Assembly (NCBI RefSeq): GCF_900141785.1
Contig: NZ_FQYP01000009.1
Coordinates: 225,506-289,505 of the forward strand
DNA from: Aquimarina spongiae
GTDB lineage: Bacteria > Bacteroidota > Bacteroidia > Flavobacteriales > Flavobacteriaceae
Length of the DNA stretch: 64,000 bases
Reading direction: 5' to 3'
The notes beneath the pieces are model-generated. The model was given only the letters and a program-made list of their open reading frames with translations. It was not told the origin of the DNA and ran no database searches. How positions within the stretch are numbered: the stretch's first letter is position 1; each line of letters opens with the position of its first letter. Positions 8,677 through 17,020 of the stretch are shown in pieces. Both the position numbers and the translations under genes were made by a program.

Positions 8677-9483
8677 ATGCTTAGATCAGACACATTCAAC
8701 GCTAAAATCGTATTGGTAACCGGAGGAAGATCAGGCATTGGTTTTCAGATTGCAAAGGACTTTTTACAACTGGGTGCTAAGGTGATTATTTGTTCTCGTA
8801 AAGAAGAACAGCTACAAAAGGCAGCCGAAGAATTATCAAACTTTGGAGAAGTTACTCATCAGGCTTGTGATATTCGAAAAACCGAAGAGATACAACAATT
8901 GGCCAAAATGATTAAAGAAAAATATGGTCGATTGGATATCCTGATCAATAATGCAGGAGGGCAGTTTCCCGCACTGGCAGAATATATTAATGACAAAGGG
9001 TGGAATGCGGTAATCAACAATAACCTGAATGGAACGTTCTCTATGATTCGAGAAATGGCAAATACATTTTTTATTCCTCAAAAAAGTGGAGTGATCATTA
9101 ATATTATCGTAGATGTATTTCGTGGATTTCCAGGAATGGCGCATACAGGAGCAGCTAGAGCCGGAGTTGAGAATTTGACCAAAACGCTAGCTATGGAATG
9201 GAGCGATTTTAATATCAGAATCAATTGTGTGGCTCCAGGAATTATAGAATCCAGTGGTTTGGATACTTATCCAAAACAGATACAAGATATGTTTGAAGAG
9301 GCGCAAAAAGCCATCCCTTTAAAACGTTTCGGAAAGGTGGAGGATGTGTCGAATGCTGTGACCTTTTTATCGAGCCCTATGGCTGAATACATTACCGGAA
9401 TCTCATTATATGTAGATGGTGCGCAGCATCTCAATTTTGATAAGATGGGATTAGCAAATGTTTTAAAATCATTTATCTCATAA
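8677..9483 (+). CDS. SDR family enoyl-CoA reductase (PECR/2,4-dienoyl-CoA reductase-like)
   Basis: A 268-residue SDR with TGGRSGIG (15-22) and NNAGG (91-95). At the usual YxxxK catalytic site it reads HTGAARAGVENLTKTLAMEW, so Thr157 and Arg161 sit where Tyr and Lys are expected. This S/T-GAAR-AG phrasing is shared with peroxisomal trans-2-enoyl-CoA reductase (PECR) and resembles 2,4-dienoyl-CoA reductases, which work on CoA-bound double bonds and not on hydroxyls. The likely reaction is NADPH-dependent reduction of a 2-enoyl- or dienoyl-acyl-CoA. In mammals PECR reduces phytenoyl-CoA, which fits the isoprenoid reading of the operon. It is separated by 2-3 nt from both neighbours. Confidence 0.82.
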   Translation: MLRSDTFNAKIVLVTGGRSGIGFQIAKDFLQLGAKVIICSRKEEQLQKAAEELSNFGEVTHQACDIRKTEEIQQLAKMIKEKYGRLDILINNAGGQFPALAEYINDKGWNAVINNNLNGTFSMIREMANTFFIPQKSGVIINIIVDVFRGFPGMAHTGAARAGVENLTKTLAMEWSDFNIRINCVAPGIIESSGLDTYPKQIQDMFEEAQKAIPLKRFGKVEDVSNAVTFLSSPMAEYITGISLYVDGAQHLNFDKMGLANVLKSFIS

Positions 9484-9486
9484 CCG

Positions 9487-11265
9487 ATGGAATCAAAAGT
9501 AACCATGATCAAAGGGGGAGAGTTTTTAATCAAGGGAGCCGAACCTGAAACGGTTTTTACTCCAGAGGAGTATTCCGAAGAGCGTCAGATGCTACGAGAA
9601 GCGATTCGTGACTTCATAAATAAGGAAATAGAGCCTTTAAAAGAAGCATTCGATAGCAAAGAAGGAACAAAATTAGCTCCAGAAAAGCTGGAGAAATTAG
9701 GTGAACTGGGTTTTTTGGCCATTTCGGTACCTGAAGAATCTGGAGGTATGGGATGTGATATCAAAACCGATCTAGCGGCTTCAGAAGTAATGTCTGATAG
9801 CTATTCTTTTTCTCAAACACTTGGTGTACAAAGAGGATTAGGGGTCAATACCATTTTGTTTTATGGTACAGATCAGCAAAAAGCCAAATATCTAGACGGT
9901 ATTCTAACCGGAAAATTAAAATGCTCGTATTGCTTAACAGAGCCTAATGCCGGGTCTGATGCGAACTCGGGAAAAACACATGCTACTCTTAGTGATGACC
10001 AAAAACATTATATCCTTAACGGACAGAAAATGTGGATCACGAATGCTGGTTTTGCAGATGTATTTTCGGTATTCTGCAAAATCGAAGACGACGAAAATCT
10101 ATCTTGCTTACTGGTAGAAAAAGATTGGGGAGTACAATTGGGAGTCGAGGAAAACAAGTTAGGGATTCATGGATCTTCTACGAGGCAGGTCTTCTTTGAA
10201 AATGTAAAAGTACCTGTAGAGAATTTATTAGGAGAACGCAATAAAGGCTTCAAAATCGCCATGAATGCGCTTAATATGGGGCGGTTAATGATTGGGGTCG
10301 CAGGATCGGCTATATCCAAAAGAGCATTTCATCTTGGGGTGCAGTACGCCAATCAACGTGTTCAGTTTAAGCAAACTATCGCTTCTTTTGGTGCTATCCA
10401 GGAAAAAATAGCCAAAATGGGAATCAATATCTATGCTTTAGAATCCGGTTGGAATCGATTGGGAGGAGATATGGATGTGCTTTATAGCCAGTTTATAGAT
10501 ACCGGAACGCCACCACTAAAGGCTAAACAACAAGTTGCGCAGGAGTTTGCAGCAGAATGTGCCATTATAAAAGTCTTTGGATCCGAAATCGAACAGTTTG
10601 TGGTAGACGAAGCCCTTCAAATTCATGGAGGAATGGGCTTTTCTGGAGAAAGTGAAATCTCTATGCATTATAGAAATATACGAGGTAATCGGATTTATGA
10701 AGGGACCAATGAGATCAATCGATTAGTAATCCCTGGAACGATACTTAAATATGCTTTAAAAGGAAAGTTGCCATTGATGCAAGCAGCCATGCAGGCATTT
10801 CAAGAGGTGCAATCTGGAAACAATACTCCTATTGATCCAGACTTACCATTGAAAGAATTTGCCGTCGGTTTTCTCGAACATTGTAAAAAATCAATCTTAC
10901 TGATCAGTGGATTGGCGATGCAAAAGTTTCAACAAGAAATTCAGGAAGAACAAGAAGTGTTGTCCCGACTTGCCGATATGATTATTCAGATCTATATGAT
11001 GGAGTCGGTGTTACTTAGAACACTTAAGGGTAATGGACAACATCAGGAAATTAAGGAAGCAATATCTGTTGTTTTTATGAACGAAGCTACGGATAAGATT
11101 AAGATAGCGCTCAAAGAAGTTGCCTATAAAGCTGCTGATAAAGAAATGGTTCAAAAAACCATAGCAGCTACAGATCAATTAATGCAATTACCGGTTGTTG
11201 ATATTATTGTCCTACGTAGAAAAATTGCATCTCATTTTATTCAGGAAAATCAATATAAAATCTAA
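9487..11265 (+). CDS. Acyl-CoA dehydrogenase, VLCAD/ACAD9-like, 592 residues
   Basis: A FAD enzyme that introduces the alpha-beta double bond into an acyl-CoA. It has the flavin-binding CLTEPNAGSDAN (149-160) and KMWITNAGFADVF (181-193), and the catalytic-base region NRIYEGTNEINRL with the expected glutamate at about E405. The extra helical C-terminal domain of about 170 residues is the hallmark of very-long-chain or ACAD9-type dehydrogenases. That points to a long or membrane-delivered substrate. Eleven nucleotides separate it from a second, differently built acyl-CoA dehydrogenase, which suggests two different oxidation steps. The electron-transfer flavoprotein is not encoded in the window. 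Confidence 0.9.
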   Translation: MESKVTMIKGGEFLIKGAEPETVFTPEEYSEERQMLREAIRDFINKEIEPLKEAFDSKEGTKLAPEKLEKLGELGFLAISVPEESGGMGCDIKTDLAASEVMSDSYSFSQTLGVQRGLGVNTILFYGTDQQKAKYLDGILTGKLKCSYCLTEPNAGSDANSGKTHATLSDDQKHYILNGQKMWITNAGFADVFSVFCKIEDDENLSCLLVEKDWGVQLGVEENKLGIHGSSTRQVFFENVKVPVENLLGERNKGFKIAMNALNMGRLMIGVAGSAISKRAFHLGVQYANQRVQFKQTIASFGAIQEKIAKMGINIYALESGWNRLGGDMDVLYSQFIDTGTPPLKAKQQVAQEFAAECAIIKVFGSEIEQFVVDEALQIHGGMGFSGESEISMHYRNIRGNRIYEGTNEINRLVIPGTILKYALKGKLPLMQAAMQAFQEVQSGNNTPIDPDLPLKEFAVGFLEHCKKSILLISGLAMQKFQQEIQEEQEVLSRLADMIIQIYMMESVLLRTLKGNGQHQEIKEAISVVFMNEATDKIKIALKEVAYKAADKEMVQKTIAATDQLMQLPVVDIIVLRRKIASHFIQENQYKI

Positions 11266-11276
11266 ACCATTACGTC

Positions 11277-12776
11277 ATGAACAGTTATTATTTTGATGAA
11301 GGACATACTTTGTTTCGGGAGAGTCTGAAAGCGTTTCTACAGAAAGAAGTAGTGCCAAATATCGATCAATGGGAAGAGGATCGTCGTATTCCCAGAGAAG
11401 TATGGCAAAAAATGGGAGACATGGGTTTTTTAGGATTATCCTATCCCGAAGAGTTTGGGGGTGCAAATCTTGATTTCTTTTATGATGTGATCTTTTGTGA
11501 AGAGATTGCAAAGGTATTTTCAGGAGGATTTGCGATTACCCAGGCGGTGGTACAATACATGTCGGGACCTTATATTTTGAAATATGGGTCACAACGATTA
11601 AAAGAAAAATACCTTCCTGGAATCATTTCGGGAGAAAAAATCAGCTGTATAGGGATCTCAGAACCTACTGCAGGCTCTGATGTGGCTAATATTAAAACCA
11701 CTGCAATTTTGCAAGGAGATCACTATGTAGTAAATGGTTCTAAAACCTTTATTACAAATGCTGTATATGGAGATTTTGTGGTCTGTGTAGTTAAAACCGA
11801 CCCCAAAGCTGGTCCCGAAGGGGTAAGTTTATTGATTGTGGATTTGGATAGAGAAGGAGTAAGTAAAACAAAGCTCAAAAAACTGGGATGGCATGCCTCT
11901 GATACCGCAGAATTGGCCTTTGATAATGTGAAAATTCCTAAAGAAAACCTGATTGGAGAAGAGGGACAAGGGTTTTATTATTTGATGGGAGGCTTACAAG
12001 TAGAGCGACTGGTAGGTGCGATAATGGGATATGGTGCTTGCGAAGCTGCAATGCAATATACCCTTCAATATATGTCAGAAAGATCTGCTTTTGGAAGGCC
12101 GATTAATAAGTTTCAAGTACTACGACATCGAATGGCGCAATTGGCTTCAGAAATCGAATCCTGTAAGCAGTTTGTGTTGTACTGTTCGCGGTTAAATAAC
12201 GATAAGAAATACGCTGTAAAAGAATGTTCCATGGCTAAGCTTTTGGCTACTGAGTTATCTGATAAAACCATGACCCAATGTTTGCAATCTTTTGGGGGTT
12301 ACGGATATATGGAAGAGTTTAAGATTGCAAGAATGTTTCGGGATAGTAGAATCGGAACAATTGGCGGAGGGACCTCAGAGATTATGCGGGAGATTATTGC
12401 AAAAATGGTGATCGACGACGTATCTTACAAACAAGCAGAAAAGAATGATTCAATTAATAATACCAATACTAATATTATGAGTAATATAGACAGTATCCTG
12501 CAAACGATTCAGGAAAGAGCAGCAAAGGCAGATAGCCTAAAAAATACCTTAAAGTTCAACTTTGGAGATGAACAGTTATATATCGATGGTACGGGAGACA
12601 CAAACGTGGTCACTGCAGAAGATAAAGATGCAGATTGCCAGGTAGATGTAGGATTTGATGATTTTATGTCGTTGATCAAAGGAGAACTTAACCCGATGGC
12701 GGCTGTTATGGGTGGAAAAATAAAGATTAAAGGAGATATGGGAGTGGCCATGAAGCTTCAATCCTTGTTCTCATAA
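11277..12776 (+). CDS. Acyl-CoA dehydrogenase fused to a C-terminal SCP2 sterol/lipid-carrier domain
   Basis: A 499-residue fusion. Residues 1-385 form an acyl-CoA dehydrogenase with GISEPTAGSDVAN (126-138) and KTFITNA (156-162). The usual IYEGT glutamate is replaced by glycine (TIGGGTSEI, 361-369), but LQVERLVGA at 240-248 offers E243 at the alternative position used by isovaleryl- and long-chain acyl-CoA dehydrogenases, so the enzyme is probably active. An asparagine-rich linker (about 388-400) leads to an SCP2 domain (about 402-499) ending GKIKIKGDMGVAMKLQSLF. SCP2 domains bind lipids and CoA esters. An internal ATG at 12477 could start a free SCP2 domain. A branched or long substrate is inferred. 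Confidence 0.88.
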   Translation: MNSYYFDEGHTLFRESLKAFLQKEVVPNIDQWEEDRRIPREVWQKMGDMGFLGLSYPEEFGGANLDFFYDVIFCEEIAKVFSGGFAITQAVVQYMSGPYILKYGSQRLKEKYLPGIISGEKISCIGISEPTAGSDVANIKTTAILQGDHYVVNGSKTFITNAVYGDFVVCVVKTDPKAGPEGVSLLIVDLDREGVSKTKLKKLGWHASDTAELAFDNVKIPKENLIGEEGQGFYYLMGGLQVERLVGAIMGYGACEAAMQYTLQYMSERSAFGRPINKFQVLRHRMAQLASEIESCKQFVLYCSRLNNDKKYAVKECSMAKLLATELSDKTMTQCLQSFGGYGYMEEFKIARMFRDSRIGTIGGGTSEIMREIIAKMVIDDVSYKQAEKNDSINNTNTNIMSNIDSILQTIQERAAKADSLKNTLKFNFGDEQLYIDGTGDTNVVTAEDKDADCQVDVGFDDFMSLIKGELNPMAAVMGGKIKIKGDMGVAMKLQSLFS

Positions 12777-12795
12777 TGTTTTAGCATCGCGAATC

Positions 12796-14217
12796 ATGGT
12801 TACTTCATTTAATGAAACCGATATCGCTGTAATTGATGCTATTTATGATCAACAAAAAGCGAATTACAGGCAAGTAGGAAAGACAACAGCACGAGAGCGA
12901 ATTCGAAAGCTAAAAGCGTTTGAAAAGGCAATTTTACGTTTTCGAGTGGACTTACAAGAGGCTATGAAAAAAGATTTTCATAAGCCTGCTGCTGAGGTGG
13001 ATCTTACTGAGATTTATCCAGTACTTTCTGAAATACGATTTGCGATCAAACATCTAAAAGATTGGATGCGTCCCAAAAAAGTTCCGCATCCAACACCTAT
13101 GATAGGCTCATCCTCCTGGGTGCGGTATGAACCTAAGGGAATGAGCCTGATTATAGCACCCTGGAACTACCCGATGCAATTGCTCTTTGCTCCTTTGGTC
13201 TCTGCTATCGCAGCAGGGAATGTGGTGATGCTTAAACCTTCAGAGTTTACTTCGCATACGGTAGAAGTGATGAAGCAAATCATTGCAAATTGTTTTGAAG
13301 AACATGAAATCGCCATTGTAGAAGGAGGTGTTGAGGTGTCAAAAGCGTTGTTAGCCAAAAAGTTCCATCATATTTTCTTTACCGGAGCACCCGAAATTGG
13401 TAAAATTATAATGGCTACTGCTTCCAAACATCTTTGTAGCGTTACATTAGAGTTAGGGGGCAAATCTCCTACTATTATTGATGAAACGGTTAATATTAAA
13501 ACGATCGTTTCAAGAGTTGCTTGGGCAAAATATGTAAATGCAGGGCAGGTATGCATCGCTCCGGATTATGTGTTGATACATGAAAGCAAGAAAGCAGAAT
13601 TTATACAGCATCTTTGCGCCCAAATTCAAAAGCAATACGGGAAAGACGCCATAGATTCTCCAGATTATTTACGTATCATTAATCAAAAGCATTTTTTGCG
13701 ATTGAAAGGGTATCTCGAAAAAGCAGTACTTGGTGGTGCAAAGGTAATTTACGGAGGAACAATGGATGAAACCCAAAATTATATAGAACCGACTATTATC
13801 ACTGATATGTCTGTGGATTCTGATGTGTTGAAGCACGAAATTTTTGGCCCGATTCTTCCTATACTTTCTTATCGTGATAAAGAAGAAGTAATTGATTTTG
13901 TAAATCGTAAAGAAAAGCCTTTGGCTCTTTATATTTACAGCAGCAACAAAAAGAATATCAACTATTTTGTCGAAAATACTACTGCAGGAGCGACCTGTGT
14001 CAATATGTCTTCTGTACATGTAGGTAATCCTAATTTACCATTTGGAGGAGTAAATAATAGTGGTATTGGTAAATCCAGAGGACATTATGGATTTATCGAA
14101 TTTACCAACGAACGCGCAATGTTCAAGCAACGGTTACCTAGCGCAATCGAATTGATGACACCTCCTTATACAGCGTTTAAACAAAAATTGATTGATTTGA
14201 CGATTAAGTATTTCTAG
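12796..14217 (+). CDS. ALDH3-type aldehyde dehydrogenase (fatty-aldehyde dehydrogenase-like)
   Basis: A 473-residue NAD(P)-dependent aldehyde dehydrogenase. It contains IIAPWNYP (119-126), FTGAPEIGKIIM (195-206), the general base in LELGGKSP (E219) and the nucleophile in NAGQVCIAPDY (C253). The late GPILPI and FGGVNNSGIGKSRG segments are typical. The short N-terminus and the phrase order match the ALDH3 family, which includes fatty-aldehyde and coniferyl-aldehyde dehydrogenases, more than ALDH1/2. It is the last gene of the operon. It would oxidise a long or isoprenoid aldehyde to the acid that the first-gene synthetase activates, giving the operon an alcohol/aldehyde entry route. Only 12 bp separate it from the convergent YCII gene. 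Confidence 0.9.
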   Translation: MVTSFNETDIAVIDAIYDQQKANYRQVGKTTARERIRKLKAFEKAILRFRVDLQEAMKKDFHKPAAEVDLTEIYPVLSEIRFAIKHLKDWMRPKKVPHPTPMIGSSSWVRYEPKGMSLIIAPWNYPMQLLFAPLVSAIAAGNVVMLKPSEFTSHTVEVMKQIIANCFEEHEIAIVEGGVEVSKALLAKKFHHIFFTGAPEIGKIIMATASKHLCSVTLELGGKSPTIIDETVNIKTIVSRVAWAKYVNAGQVCIAPDYVLIHESKKAEFIQHLCAQIQKQYGKDAIDSPDYLRIINQKHFLRLKGYLEKAVLGGAKVIYGGTMDETQNYIEPTIITDMSVDSDVLKHEIFGPILPILSYRDKEEVIDFVNRKEKPLALYIYSSNKKNINYFVENTTAGATCVNMSSVHVGNPNLPFGGVNNSGIGKSRGHYGFIEFTNERAMFKQRLPSAIELMTPPYTAFKQKLIDLTIKYF

Positions 14218-14229
14218 AAGTAATTTAGG

Positions 14230-14754
14230 TTATCGCAATGGAAATCCTTTGGCAGCCCACCAAGGATGTATTTCAATCACCAATCGACCTGCTTTAACCA
14301 TTGGATCCATATTGGCAAGACTATCCGCCATTTTTTGAGTAGGCGTATTATAGATGGTGATTCCTCTAATATCTCCGTCATCTCCAAAAGGTCCTGAAAT
14401 ATCTGCGTATCCTTCTTTATACATTCTACCCAAATGCTGTAAATGTAATTTTTGTAAACTATCTGCAACTTCTTTGGTTTGAGAACGGTTTGGGCCTCTT
14501 TTTAAGAAAGCAATGAAATATTGTTGCATAATAGTAGTGTCGCCTGTTTCCTGATCCACATAATCAAAGAGTTGATATCCTTGTTTTTCTAGCTTTTCTT
14601 TGATGGATTTTACAGAAGGTTTTTCTACAATTTCTTCAGTGGTTTTGACCGGATCAGAAATAGCTTCCTTTTGTTTTTGACACCCTGTGGTAACAAGCAA
14701 AATCAAAAGACCGATAATTAGGGCAATGTTGGATAGTTGTTTATTGGATTTCAT
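14230..14754 (-). CDS. YCII-domain lipoprotein
   Basis: I place the start at the ATG complementary to 14752-14754. That gives a 174-residue protein starting MKSNKQLSNIALIIGLL with a lipobox ending in TGC; an in-frame ATG 51 nt upstream would bury the signal peptide. After a charged spacer, the C-terminal 110 residues match the YCII-related fold: IAFLKRGPNRSQ, HLGRMYKEG, SGPFGDDG, ADSLANMDPMVKAG and a final EIHPWW. YCII proteins are small ferredoxin-like proteins with a conserved His and Asp and poorly known activity. Being an exported lipoprotein is unusual for the family, whose members are mostly cytosolic. Function unknown. Confidence 0.8.
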   Translation of the reverse strand: MKSNKQLSNIALIIGLLILLVTTGCQKQKEAISDPVKTTEEIVEKPSVKSIKEKLEKQGYQLFDYVDQETGDTTIMQQYFIAFLKRGPNRSQTKEVADSLQKLHLQHLGRMYKEGYADISGPFGDDGDIRGITIYNTPTQKMADSLANMDPMVKAGRLVIEIHPWWAAKGFPLR

Positions 14755-14770
14755 AAGGTGGATAATATAA

Positions 14771-14806
14771 AATGCACTTCCAAAGATAAACATTTGAAAG
14801 TGCATT
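14771..14806 (-). terminator. Hairpin downstream of the outer-membrane protein gene
   Basis: AATGCACTT (14771-14779) pairs with AAGTGCATT (14798-14806), with an inner CAAA/TTTG pair, and is followed on the minus strand by a T-rich stretch. It lies 33 bp past the stop of the gene ending at 14839. A TATCTTTG box (complement of 14781-14788) in its loop might also serve as the -7 box of the YCII gene. Confidence 0.55.
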
Positions 14807-14838
14807 GCTTAAATCTACCTTAACCAATTAACGTCAGA

Positions 14839-15744
14839 TCAATTGGTTTTGTAAACAAGTCCTAATGAAAAGGACGAAGCTTTATTGTAATTCTGGCCTT
14901 CCATAGTTACTGCATAACCGGTAGAGATTCCAAAATTGTTCTTGTATACGGGTACATAGAGATCCAAATATAAGTTTGCAAAATCTACCTCAGTTTCTGG
15001 TAAAGCTGCTGCACCACCTGCTGCGATAAATTCTGGTGATCCGATATCAAATCCACTTAAGGAATTTTGCACTCCCACTTTGGCATGCGCATAAAACCAT
15101 TTGTTATAGTATCCTAATTTTGCACTATATATCATAGCGTTAGGGACTTCAAAGTCCGAGCTGTTTCTTAAACTATACGCTGCTTGTAATTCTACAAATA
15201 CATTGGCGGATGCGGTAAATTGCACAAAGCCACATCCTTCATAGGCAGTTGCACCATTACCCAGCGCTAATATCCCTGCAGCTTCGTATCCACCTACTGG
15301 CAATGTTACTCCTGTTGCTCCACCAACAGCTAGTTTTGAGGCATTATTAAATTTGGTTTCCAAGATTTTAGCTTTCAAAAATACACTGAGGTCCTGTACA
15401 CCTTCTACCTGGCTCTCACCAATGATAGGATCATCTATACCCATTTCATTACTGGTAGATACATAAGGTACAGTTACTGTAGTTGAAAGCCAATTTGAAA
15501 AACCATATTCTCCATAGATACTTATGATCGATGAAGTGATTTCTCCCATGTTCATAGGATTGGATTCGGTCAAGGTTTCTCCTCTATAGAAATTATCAAA
15601 TGCTTTATAGGAATAGGAAGAAGCAATGGTTAGGTCATTTTGTTTCGGAAAAAACCCGTTGATAAGGGTTTGTGCCGATAGTGATGATATAGATAGATAT
15701 ACTAATATAATCATCATTTTGGGGTTGTTCATAGTAATTGTCAT
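14839..15744 (-). CDS. Secreted outer-membrane beta-barrel-like protein, tandem paralogue 1
   Basis: A 301-residue protein with an N-terminal signal peptide ending at about SLSAQ. The mature part shows alternating hydrophobic/polar strands rich in Gly, Tyr and Ser, and ends GLVYKTN, typical of an outer-membrane beta-barrel. Phrases such as NGFFPKQNDLTIASSYSYK, SNWLSTTVTVPYVS and GGATGVTLPVGGYEAAG recur almost unchanged in the neighbouring gene at 15989-16903, so the two arose by tandem duplication. I do not recognise a characterised family with certainty; it is similar in style to MetA/phenol-degradation-type outer-membrane proteins. Each gene has its own terminator, so they may be regulated separately. 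Confidence 0.7.
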   Translation of the reverse strand: MTITMNNPKMMIILVYLSISSLSAQTLINGFFPKQNDLTIASSYSYKAFDNFYRGETLTESNPMNMGEITSSIISIYGEYGFSNWLSTTVTVPYVSTSNEMGIDDPIIGESQVEGVQDLSVFLKAKILETKFNNASKLAVGGATGVTLPVGGYEAAGILALGNGATAYEGCGFVQFTASANVFVELQAAYSLRNSSDFEVPNAMIYSAKLGYYNKWFYAHAKVGVQNSLSGFDIGSPEFIAAGGAAALPETEVDFANLYLDLYVPVYKNNFGISTGYAVTMEGQNYNKASSFSLGLVYKTN

Positions 15745-15932
15745 ATCATAGGCAGTTGTTTATTTACGTTGGTAAGATTGAGGAAATATTGTTAAAAATT
15801 TTAAGATTGGGATAGGTAAATTAGAAAATAATCCTATAAAAAGCAAATATCATCGATAAAATGCATTTTTGCATTGAGAAACATTCATTTGTAAGACAGG
15901 TTGATTTTTGAACTGTTTTTGTAATACGAGCA

Positions 15933-15967
15933 TAAAAAATCGCCTTCAGAAATACCCTGAAGGCGAT
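15933..15967 (-). terminator. Intrinsic terminator of the second outer-membrane paralogue
   Basis: A perfect 11-bp stem, ATCGCCTTCAG (15939-15949) with CTGAAGGCGAT (15957-15967), followed on the minus strand by a run of T (complement of the A-run at 15934-15939). It sits 22 bp after the stop of the gene ending at 15989. Confidence 0.9.
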
Positions 15968-15988
15968 CAAATATACGATTGAGATATC

Positions 15989-16903
15989 TTACCTGGCCGT
16001 ATATACTAGTCCAAAGGCCAGTCCTGATTCTTTACTGTGATTTCTACCACTTATAGTAGCTCCATAACTTGCAGATACGCCAAGAGTCTGTTGGTATACA
16101 GGCACATAAAAATCGAAAGATAGATTGGTGAAATCTACTTCGGTTTCAGGTAGAATTGCCGCACCACCCGCTTCACCAAACTCTGCAGTTCCTATATCCA
16201 GGCCAGACATAGAGTCTTGTATATCCAATTTGGCATGCACATACAATAGCTCATTATGAAAACCAATTTTTGCACTATACATCATGGCGTTTGGGATGTC
16301 GAAATCATCACTGCTTCTTTGGCTGTACCCCAATTGTACTTCACTGAATATGTTGAAGGGTAATGAGTATTGAACAATTGCCGAACCATTGATGGTAGTG
16401 GCTTGATTTCCCAAAGAAAGTACCCCAGCTCCTTCGTAATCTCCTACAGGAAGAGTCACTCCAGTAGCACCACCCAAAGTTATTCTAGAATTGTTCTGAA
16501 ATTGTTTTTCCAAAATCCTTGCTTTCATAAAAACTCCAAGATCTTGAATACCATCTACTTTTGCAACCTGCTGAACAGGGTCTATAGCTCCATCTTCACT
16601 TTCAACCTGTATGTAGGGTAAAGTAACGGTAGATGACAACCAGTTTGAAATGGCGTACTGCCCATAAAAGGAAACGATTGATGATGAAATCTCACCCAGT
16701 CCGGCCGGATTTCCATCAGATAATGACGAACCTCTGTAAAACTGATCATAGCTTTTGTAAGAATAACTTGGGGCAACGGTAATGGTGTTTTTTTCGGGAT
16801 AAAAACCGTTGACAGGGATCTGCGCAGAAACATTACAAAAAAAGCATAAGAGGATCGTGACCCCTATTAGGGATCTTGTGAAATTGTGTAACATAATTTT
16901 CAA
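15989..16903 (-). CDS. Secreted outer-membrane beta-barrel-like protein, tandem paralogue 2
   Basis: A 304-residue protein with a signal peptide (MLHNFTRSLIGVTILLCFF, cleavage after about VSAQ). It aligns along its whole length with the gene at 14839-15744. Shared blocks include NGFYPEKNTITVAPSYSYK, SNWLSSTVTLPYI, GGATGVTLPVGDYEGAG, AMMYSAKIG and LPETEVDF, with only scattered substitutions and no large gap. The strand pattern indicates an outer-membrane barrel. A strong terminator follows it, so the paralogue downstream probably uses its own promoter in the 244-bp gap. The substrate or ligand is not evident. Confidence 0.7.
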   Translation of the reverse strand: MKIMLHNFTRSLIGVTILLCFFCNVSAQIPVNGFYPEKNTITVAPSYSYKSYDQFYRGSSLSDGNPAGLGEISSSIVSFYGQYAISNWLSSTVTLPYIQVESEDGAIDPVQQVAKVDGIQDLGVFMKARILEKQFQNNSRITLGGATGVTLPVGDYEGAGVLSLGNQATTINGSAIVQYSLPFNIFSEVQLGYSQRSSDDFDIPNAMMYSAKIGFHNELLYVHAKLDIQDSMSGLDIGTAEFGEAGGAAILPETEVDFTNLSFDFYVPVYQQTLGVSASYGATISGRNHSKESGLAFGLVYTAR

Positions 16904-17020
16904 TTTTGGTTAATAATTGGCCTGCTTAGACGGAGGGTAATTACTTACCTTACATGATCATATGTTATCTTTTGATTAACCAAATTAAAAGGAGAATTAA
17001 GCCGTTTTTGAGTTACGATT

